The notes under the pieces: model-generated
Database searches by the model: none
Told to the model about the DNA's origin: nothing
Seen by the model: only the letters and a program-made list of their open reading frames with translations
Program-made: the position numbers and the translations under genes
NCBI GenBank assembly: GCA_016189825.1
Contig: JACPRR010000021.1
Coordinates: forward strand, 1 to 5,207
Length of the DNA stretch: 5,207 bases
Origin: Chloroflexota bacterium
GTDB lineage: Bacteria > Chloroflexota > Dehalococcoidia > JACPPY01
Direction of reading: 5' to 3'
Shown: positions 1-3,797 of the stretch, piece by piece
How positions within the stretch are numbered: the stretch's first letter is position 1
Layout of the letters: each line of letters opens with the position of its first letter

Positions 1-46
1 CCCTGAGGCTCTCGAAGGGCGTGGCGCTCAGAGTAAACTGGAGTCC

Positions 47-101
47 GGAATCCAGGCTCGGCCATCTGGATTCCTGCTTTCGGGGGATTGACAATAGGCT
101 G
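47..101. repeat. Degenerate MITE-like palindromic repeat
   Basis: GGAATCCAG (47-55) pairs perfectly with CTGGATTCC (66-74) around a 10-base loop, and is followed by TGCTTTCGGGGGATTGACA. The CTGGATTCC-TGCTTTCG-GGG-TTGAC arrangement resembles a widespread intergenic repeat whose usual form reads like TGGATTCCCGCTTTCGCGGGAATGAC. That resemblance is from memory and not a database match. The copy looks decayed, because the second expected stem (CCCGC/GCGGG) is not intact. Confidence 0.5.
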
Positions 102-164
102 CTACGCAGTTGCAAAGGCGTCATCGGGACACCACAGTAGCGGCTGGGGCCATCGTCGAAGGGC

Positions 165-294
165 GAAGCAATCTCCTCCAGCAGGGACCATGATTCCCGA
201 TCGAACCCTGGCCGCGGGCTGATGGCTTGGGGCTCCGCCAGTCACGCTCGTGCTAAATGGGATTGCTTCAGCCCGAGGCGGGTCTCGCAACGAC
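165..294. repeat. Possible MITE-like element with GAAGCAATC/GATTGCTTC ends
   Basis: A perfect 9-base inverted repeat, GAAGCAATC (165-173) and GATTGCTTC (261-269), encloses 87 bases with no open frame of note. The right arm continues as GATTGCTTCAGCCCGAGGCGGGTCTCGCAACGAC (261-294, two short segments with a small CCCG-AGG-CGGG hairpin at 272-282). This resembles the common intergenic motif ATTGCTTC...CTCGCAATGAC seen in many anaerobe genomes. It may be one nonautonomous element with terminal inverted repeats, or two solo repeats in opposite orientation. No target-site duplication is evident. Confidence 0.45.
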
Positions 295-318
295 GAATTC
301 GGACAGCCTCAAAAAAGG

Positions 319-395
319 TATTTTCGTGAGAATTTTCCATGCCCCGATTGGATCGGGGCACCACGAAGCATGAAAATGGGCTATTTTCGTAAGAA
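319..395. repeat. Compound palindromic repeat flanked by TATTTTCGTRAGAA direct repeats
   Basis: TATTTTCGTGAGAA (319-332) and TATTTTCGTAAGAA (382-395) are direct repeats that differ at one of 14 bases. Between them is a perfect 9-bp hairpin, TGCCCCGAT (340-348), loop TGG, ATCGGGGCA (352-360). Around that hairpin, ATTTTC (332-337) can pair with GAAAAT (372-377), giving a nested cruciform. A run of six A (311-316) lies just outside. Nothing here looks coding. A short mobile palindromic unit or a structured 3' UTR/terminator of the minus-strand operon are both possible. Confidence 0.55.
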
Positions 396-397
396 CT

Positions 398-432
398 GGG
401 GGGTTGCTTCGTCCCCCGGCGTGTTCCGGGGG
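398..432 (-). terminator. GC-rich hairpins just after the URO-D stop codon, candidate terminator
   Basis: On the minus strand, CCCCCGG (432-426), loop AACACG, CCGGGGG (419-413) forms a perfect 7-bp stem starting 6 bases after the URO-D stop codon at 439. The downstream arm could instead pair with CCCCCC (403-398), so two mutually exclusive hairpins share one arm. No U-tract follows directly. The nearest T-run on the minus strand is TTTTTT at 316-311, after the next hairpin. The position fits transcription termination or 3'-end protection, but it is not a textbook intrinsic terminator. Confidence 0.5.
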
Positions 433-438
433 CGCATC

Positions 439-1578
439 CTACGCTCCGATGGGATAGTTCCCGTACTTGAATACGGTCTTGCGCATGGCGTTGAAGTTTT
501 CGATCTTGACGTAGTCAGCGATCGAGTTGCTCGATCCGACGCAATAGCCGCCGCCAGGGGCTATCTCTCGCAGGTTCTTCCTGACGAGCGCCTCGACCTG
601 AGAAGGGGTCCCCCGCGCCAGCACGTCGAGGTCGATGTTGCCCAGGAGGCAGAGCCTGCCCCCCACTTTCGCCTTCACATCCGCAATGTCCATGGCGTTG
701 GGCTGAATGGGATGGAGCGCGTTGACCCCCGCCGCGATAATATCTTCGAGCACGACGTCGAGTTTCCCGTCCGAATGGTATATGACCGGCTTGTCACGCT
801 TCCAGCACAGCGCGCACATCTGCTCCAACAAGGGGAAGTGGTATTTGCGCAGGTGCCGCGGAGAGACCATGAGTCCGGACGTGTAGGCGATGTCATCCGG
901 AAACATCACCGCGCCTACGGCGCCGAATTTGGTCACCCTGTCAACCACCTGGTATTGGATGTCGCCGGCCCTCTGGAATATTGCGGCAACCAGGCCGGGA
1001 TCGTCCGACAGTGACAAGGAGAAGGTCTCCAGGCCCATGAGTGTCCACACCGTGGTGAAGATGTGACCGGCATGGGCTATTGCTTTCATGCCCTGTGGCA
1101 TGAGGCCCTCCAGTTGTTCAAAGGGAGAGAAGTCCATTTCTTCAACTCTGGGCCAGGGGAAGTCCTCGAGTTCCTTGACAGAGGTGATTATTCCTTTTCC
1201 CTCCGTGGCCCACACCCGCTCCTCTGTTGCCCTGGCATCGTCGCTCCGGTCGGAGGCGCTTCCCCAGAGGGGCTCGCCCGGCATCCCCTTCTCCACGTAC
1301 AGGCTGTATTGACCTTGCTTGCTCTGCCCCGCGGGCGCCCCCTTGCCCCCTTTGGCCTTCTTCAACTGCGACCACAGGTCTACGCCCAACGGGACATAGT
1401 CGTAGCCCGCCTTTACGCGGAACTCCACGATGCTGGCCAGGTCGGACACCGGCTTCCCGAGCCATGCGCTCATGATGCCCCGGTCGACGGTGTCGAAGAG
1501 GGCGATCCTATCGGGCTCACCATCGAGCATGAGGGCGCGGCGGACGCGCCTGAAATCCGGTCTGGTATCTGTTGTCAT
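439..1578 (-). CDS. Uroporphyrinogen decarboxylase (URO-D) superfamily protein, possible corrinoid methyltransferase
   Basis: This 379-residue soluble protein has the (beta/alpha)8 barrel pattern of the URO-D superfamily. The superfamily includes true HemE and the zinc-dependent MtaA/MtbA/CmuA methyltransferases that transfer methyl groups to or from corrinoid proteins or thiols. Visible family segments are the N-terminal R-x-x-R-A-L stretch with P22-D23-R24, MFPDDI (225-230), VIYHSDGK (265-272), GVNALHPIQP (284-293), LLGNIDLDVLARGTP (311-325), APGGGYCVGSSNSI (340-353) and a terminal E360-N361. It has no signal peptide or membrane segment. The HSDG segment replaces the H-x-C zinc motif of MtaA-type enzymes; H268 and C346 remain as possible ligands. 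The ATG start is supported by GAGAG eight bases upstream. It lies 52 bp after the restored stop of the dehydrogenase gene and is presumably co-transcribed with it. Heme synthesis is unlikely given the motifs and context. Family call is firm; substrate unknown. Confidence 0.88.
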   Translation of the reverse strand: MTTDTRPDFRRVRRALMLDGEPDRIALFDTVDRGIMSAWLGKPVSDLASIVEFRVKAGYDYVPLGVDLWSQLKKAKGGKGAPAGQSKQGQYSLYVEKGMPGEPLWGSASDRSDDARATEERVWATEGKGIITSVKELEDFPWPRVEEMDFSPFEQLEGLMPQGMKAIAHAGHIFTTVWTLMGLETFSLSLSDDPGLVAAIFQRAGDIQYQVVDRVTKFGAVGAVMFPDDIAYTSGLMVSPRHLRKYHFPLLEQMCALCWKRDKPVIYHSDGKLDVVLEDIIAAGVNALHPIQPNAMDIADVKAKVGGRLCLLGNIDLDVLARGTPSQVEALVRKNLREIAPGGGYCVGSSNSIADYVKIENFNAMRKTVFKYGNYPIGA

Positions 1579-1630
1579 TATCTCAACTCTCGCTCGGTTG
1601 GTTTGGGCCGTGCTTGAGGCTGCGCCGGGA

Positions 1631-2723
1631 CTACTCCGGACTCCAGACTACGACTTGCGCCGAGTTCGTGGTGTGATATTTTGCCTTGTTCTCCGTGATC
1701 TCCATGGCTTCTGGAAGCTTCTCCAGGCCGCGGACTACGTGAGTTATCTGCGGGGCCACCTGAATCCTGCCGCTCGCCACCCATTTGCGCCGCAATGCTG
1801 AGGAACTCGCTGGTATTCGCCTCCGGTTGGATGTACCTGACCCTTCTCGCTTTCAGCAGGTCTGTGTTCAACTCAAGCGTGCCGACGAGGATCGCGGCCT
1901 GAACCACAGTGCCTTCCGGCCGTACGGACTGCAGGGCCTGGAGCAGGGTTGCAAACCCCGATAGCCCGTGCGCCGGGGAGCCGCCTGCGGCCTCGAAGGC
2001 CACGTCGACTCCGTGCCCGCCCGTGGCCGCCAGTACCTCGCGGACAACATCTGTTTCCGTGGCATTGATCGTGATGTCCGCTCCATATTTCCTGGACAGG
2101 GCGAGGCTTTCAGGCCGTCTGGCGACAGCGATGAGAAGGCCGGCGCCGGCAAGTTTTGCAGCCTGCAACACGCCCAGGCCAACCGCCCCCTGGCCCAACA
2201 CCAGGACCGAGTCGCCCATCCTGATCCCGGCGGAGCGAACAGAGGCCAGGCAGGCGCAAAGAGGCTGGAAGGCAGCCACCTCGTTGTCCGTCGGCCCGTC
2301 CGGCATCCTGACGGCGCCCAACTCGGGCAGGCACATGTATTCGGCGAAAGCTCCCGGGATGTCCCCTCCGATGTGATGCGGCGAAAGACACTCGGCGTAT
2401 TTCCCGGACAGGCACATGGCGCAACGCCCGCAATGCACGTTGCCGGTTGCGGAACTGACTCTGTCCCCTACTTTCAGAGATACCACCCCCTTGCCTACCT
2501 CGACGACCTGCCCGCAGTATTCGTGCCCGAGCTGGAGGAAGCCGCTCGCCGCCAGCCTTTGCAAAGTGCGGGAAGAAAATGCGTCACCTTTGATGACCTC
2601 CGCGTCGGTGACGCTGGGCTGCACTACCCTGACGCGTATCAATACCGAGCCCTCACCGACTGCCGGCACAGGTGCTTCAACGAGGCGGTGGTCTCCCAGG
2701 GCGAACAGTCTCCAAGCTTTCAT
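1631..2723 (-). CDS. Zinc-type medium-chain alcohol dehydrogenase, frameshifted near its 3' end
   Basis: This is a medium-chain dehydrogenase/reductase. Numbering from the ATG at 2723: an N-terminal GroES-like domain with GHEYCGQVVEVG (66-77) and VGDRV (85-89), a structural-zinc lobe with C98-C101-C104-C112, and a Rossmann NAD(P)-binding domain with VLGQGAVGLG (175-184). Residue 313 (AAQ) is the last in the first frame. Skipping one base in the TTT run 1784-1786 gives a family-like ending, starting WVASGRIQVAPQITHVVRGL and reaching TAG at 1631-1633, for 363 residues. Unshifted, the frame runs on with low-complexity Gly/Ser/Pro/Arg sequence to a TAA at 1578-1580. The start at 2723 is chosen because GAGGA lies 7 bases upstream (2731-2735) and the promoter lies just beyond; a more upstream start would precede the promoter. 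The usual first catalytic zinc Cys appears as Ser (PSVTD, 36-40) and the usual Glu-Pro as Gln-Pro (153-154). Substrate unknown. Confidence 0.85.
1784..1786 (-). other. Frameshift site in the dehydrogenase gene
   Basis: On the minus strand the gene reads GCG CAA ATG GGT. Removing one A from the AAA run gives GCG CAA TGG GTG GCG and restores a C-terminus typical of zinc-type dehydrogenases (W-V-A-S-G-R-I), with 50 more codons before TAG at 1631. The extra base could be a sequencing or assembly error in a short homopolymer, a real inactivating mutation, or less likely a programmed shift. Confidence 0.85.
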
Positions 2724-2730
2724 CGCGCGT

Positions 2731-2735
2731 TCCTC
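2731..2735 (-). promoter_or_regulatory. Ribosome binding site of the dehydrogenase
   Basis: The minus strand reads GAGGA at this site, 7 bases before the ATG at 2723-2721. It decides the start, since the longer open frame reaching 2834 has no site of this kind within its usable transcript. Confidence 0.75.
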
Positions 2736-2749
2736 GCCGTTTTGAACAT

Positions 2750-2790
2750 CAACGCGAAACAATACAACCTCGACGCGTTGCCTGTCAACG
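2750..2790. promoter_or_regulatory. Candidate operator: CGTTG/CAACG half-sites across the divergent promoters
   Basis: CGTTG (2776-2780) and CAACG (2786-2790) form a perfect inverted repeat with a 5-base spacer, half-site centres 10 bp apart on one face of the helix. A further CAACGCG (2750-2756) is an exact inverted match to CGCGTTG (2774-2780). The sites cover the minus-strand -35 box and the minus-strand start region, and adjoin the plus-strand extended -10 box. A dimeric regulator bound here could control both directions. No regulator gene is in the window. Confidence 0.4.
2759..2788 (-). promoter_or_regulatory. Sigma-70 type promoter for the dehydrogenase/URO-D unit
   Basis: A consensus -35 box TTGACA (minus strand, 2788-2783) is followed after 18 bases by TATTGT (2764-2759; four of six match TATAAT). 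Transcription would start near 2752, giving a leader of about 29 bases before the ATG at 2723. The -35 box lies within the CGTTG-N5-CAACG palindrome and close to the opposing plus-strand -10 box. Confidence 0.65.
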
Positions 2791-2792
2791 AA

Positions 2793-2801
2793 TGGTATAA
2801 T
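2793..2801 (+). promoter_or_regulatory. Extended -10 promoter for the methyltransferase gene
   Basis: TGGTATAAT is a perfect extended -10 element (TGn plus TATAAT). No good -35 box sits 16-18 bases upstream (the sequence there reads about ACGCGT), which is usual for extended -10 promoters. Transcription would begin near 2808, leaving a leader of roughly 26 bases before the TTG start at 2834. Confidence 0.7.
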
Positions 2802-2820
2802 CGCAAGAAACACGATAGTA

Positions 2821-2826
2821 GAGAGG
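2821..2826 (+). promoter_or_regulatory. Ribosome binding site supporting a TTG start
   Basis: GAGAGG ends seven bases before TTG at 2834-2836. It is the main evidence for this non-ATG start, together with the family N-terminus following soon after. Confidence 0.7.
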
Positions 2827-2833
2827 TCCGGCA

Positions 2834-3688
2834 TTGATCACGACGCTTAAAGGAAGAACAACCCAGGTAGAAATATCCCCAGAAAGGCCGACCGCCATCA
2901 TCGGAGAGCGGATAAACCCAACCGGGAAGCCCCGCCTGGCGAAGGCGATCAGCGAGAAGAATTGGGATACGCTCAGGCAAGAAGCGCTGAGCCAGGTTGG
3001 TAGCGGAGCATCAATTATCGATGTCAACGTCGGGGCCGCGGGAGCGGATGAAACAGTCATCCTTCCTGAGGCTGTCAAGGTCGTGGCTGAGGCTGTCGGG
3101 GCGCCGATTTGTATCGACTCTTCGGACCCCGTGGCCCTGGAAGCGGCCCTGCGCGTTTGCCCGGGGAGGGCGCTCATCAACAGCACTACCGGCGAAGAGA
3201 AATCGATGGCTGCGATATTGCCCCTGGCTGCGAAGTACGGGGCGGCAGTGATAGCCCTCTGCCATGATGAGGAGGGAATAAGCGGCGAGCCTGAAAAGCG
3301 CTTCGCCGTGGCGCAGAAGATCATTGCGCGGGCACGGGAAGCAGGTCTCGAGGAAAGCGACCTGTTGTTTGACCCGCTTGTCCTCCCCGTGGGGGTAGGT
3401 AAGACCAACGGGACGGCTTGCCTTGCTACGGCCAGCCTGCTTTCAGGACGGCTGGGGATGAACCTGACCCTGGGGGCCTCGAACGTATCGTTCGGACTCC
3501 CCGACCGCCATGTGGTCAATAACAGCTTCCTTTGCATGGCTATCTGGTGTGGTGTGAATGCCCCCATTGTCAACCCCGGCGGACCTGGGCTCAGAGAGTC
3601 GATCCTCGCCGCTGATCTCATCGCCGGCAAGGACCCGGACTGCATGCGCTACATAAAGAACTATCGCAGCAGCCGTCAGCGACAGTGA
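2834..3688 (+). CDS. Methyltetrahydrofolate:corrinoid methyltransferase (pterin-binding family)
   Basis: This 284-residue soluble TIM-barrel protein is related to AcsE, the pterin domain of MetH, and MtrH/MtgA. The family moves a methyl group between tetrahydrofolate and the cobalt of a corrinoid protein, linking methyl compounds to the Wood-Ljungdahl pathway. Conserved segments are GERINPTGKP (24-33), IIDVNVG (61-67), CIDSSDP (93-99), LINSTTGEE (114-122), LLFDPLVLPV (177-186) and GASNVSFGLPDR (214-225). From memory of the Moorella enzyme, D95, N116, D180 and N217 correspond to its pterin-contacting Asp75, Asn96, Asp160 and Asn199. It is slightly longer than the roughly 262-residue AcsE, with a basic tail. 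The start is TTG at 2834, set by GAGAGG (2821-2826) seven bases upstream; no closer ATG fits the family N-terminus. It is divergent from the dehydrogenase. Dihydropteroate synthase is less likely given GERIN and GASNVSFGLP. Direction of methyl transfer is unknown. Confidence 0.9.
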   Translation: MITTLKGRTTQVEISPERPTAIIGERINPTGKPRLAKAISEKNWDTLRQEALSQVGSGASIIDVNVGAAGADETVILPEAVKVVAEAVGAPICIDSSDPVALEAALRVCPGRALINSTTGEEKSMAAILPLAAKYGAAVIALCHDEEGISGEPEKRFAVAQKIIARAREAGLEESDLLFDPLVLPVGVGKTNGTACLATASLLSGRLGMNLTLGASNVSFGLPDRHVVNNSFLCMAIWCGVNAPIVNPGGPGLRESILAADLIAGKDPDCMRYIKNYRSSRQRQ

Positions 3689-3731
3689 ACGCCGCGAGGC
3701 AGCAGCACTTCCAGCGCAGCCATTAGCCGGG

Positions 3732-3761
3732 TTGACAATTGGCTCCTCTGGCGGATATATT
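3732..3761 (+). promoter_or_regulatory. Sigma-70 type promoter for the solute-binding lipoprotein
   Basis: TTGACA (3732-3737), an 18-base spacer and TATATT (3756-3761, five of six match TATAAT) form a good promoter in the 109-bp gap after the methyltransferase. Transcription would start near 3768, about 30 bases before the ATG. I see no clear terminator hairpin between 3689 and 3731, so some read-through from the methyltransferase gene is also possible. Confidence 0.7.
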
Positions 3762-3784
3762 AACCAAGTACCAATAGAAGCTCT

Positions 3785-3790
3785 GGAGGT
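3785..3790 (+). promoter_or_regulatory. Ribosome binding site of the lipoprotein gene
   Basis: GGAGGT is a strong Shine-Dalgarno sequence, seven bases before the ATG at 3798. It fixes the start that yields a complete lipoprotein signal peptide. Confidence 0.85.
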
Positions 3791-3797
3791 TGCTTTC

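Larger units (their letters stand above)
1..438. other. Gene-free intergenic region with palindromic repeats
   Basis: I see no credible protein gene here. The only short open frame (minus strand, about 102-290, 62 residues) resembles no family I recognise, has an Ala/Pro/Arg-rich composition typical of GC-rich noncoding DNA, and lies across repeat sequences. The stretch holds several inverted repeats, listed separately: arms at 47-55/66-74, 165-173/261-269, 340-348/352-360, 363-370/405-412 and 413-419/426-432. It follows the minus-strand URO-D gene, so at least the part nearest that gene would be the 3' untranslated and termination region of the minus-strand operon. Confidence 0.7.

Noticed and set aside
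102..290. 62-codon minus-strand open frame
   Set aside because: No family resemblance, low-information composition, and overlap with inverted repeats; not supported as a gene.
1..438. CRISPR array
   Set aside because: The repeats are inverted and few, with no regular direct repeat plus spacer period; only one pair of 14-base direct repeats is present.
250..1014. 254-codon open frame on the plus strand
   Set aside because: It lies opposite the URO-D gene, whose family motifs are clear. Its translation is Arg/Val/His-rich and resembles no family, and it runs through the repeat region; a codon-bias shadow.
439..1578. True heme-pathway uroporphyrinogen decarboxylase (hemE)
   Set aside because: The HSDG and GSSNSI segments belong to the broader superfamily rather than HemE, the length is somewhat greater than HemE, and no heme genes are nearby.
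2724..2834. 37-residue N-terminal extension of the dehydrogenase from a start at 2834
   Set aside because: The start would lie upstream of the minus-strand promoter, the added residues are not family-like, and the ATG at 2723 has a well-placed GAGGA and begins the typical N-terminus.
1968..2837. 289-codon open frame on the plus strand
   Set aside because: It is antisense to the dehydrogenase gene and its promoter region, with no recognisable motif; a shadow frame of GC-rich DNA.
2785..3645. 286-codon open frame on the minus strand
   Set aside because: It is antisense to the well-supported pterin-binding methyltransferase, is Ser/Ala/Arg/Pro-rich and has no family features.
2834..3688. Dihydropteroate synthase (folP)
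   Set aside because: It shares the pterin-binding fold, but GERINPTGKP and GASNVSFGLPDR match methyl-THF methyltransferases, and no folate synthesis genes are adjacent.
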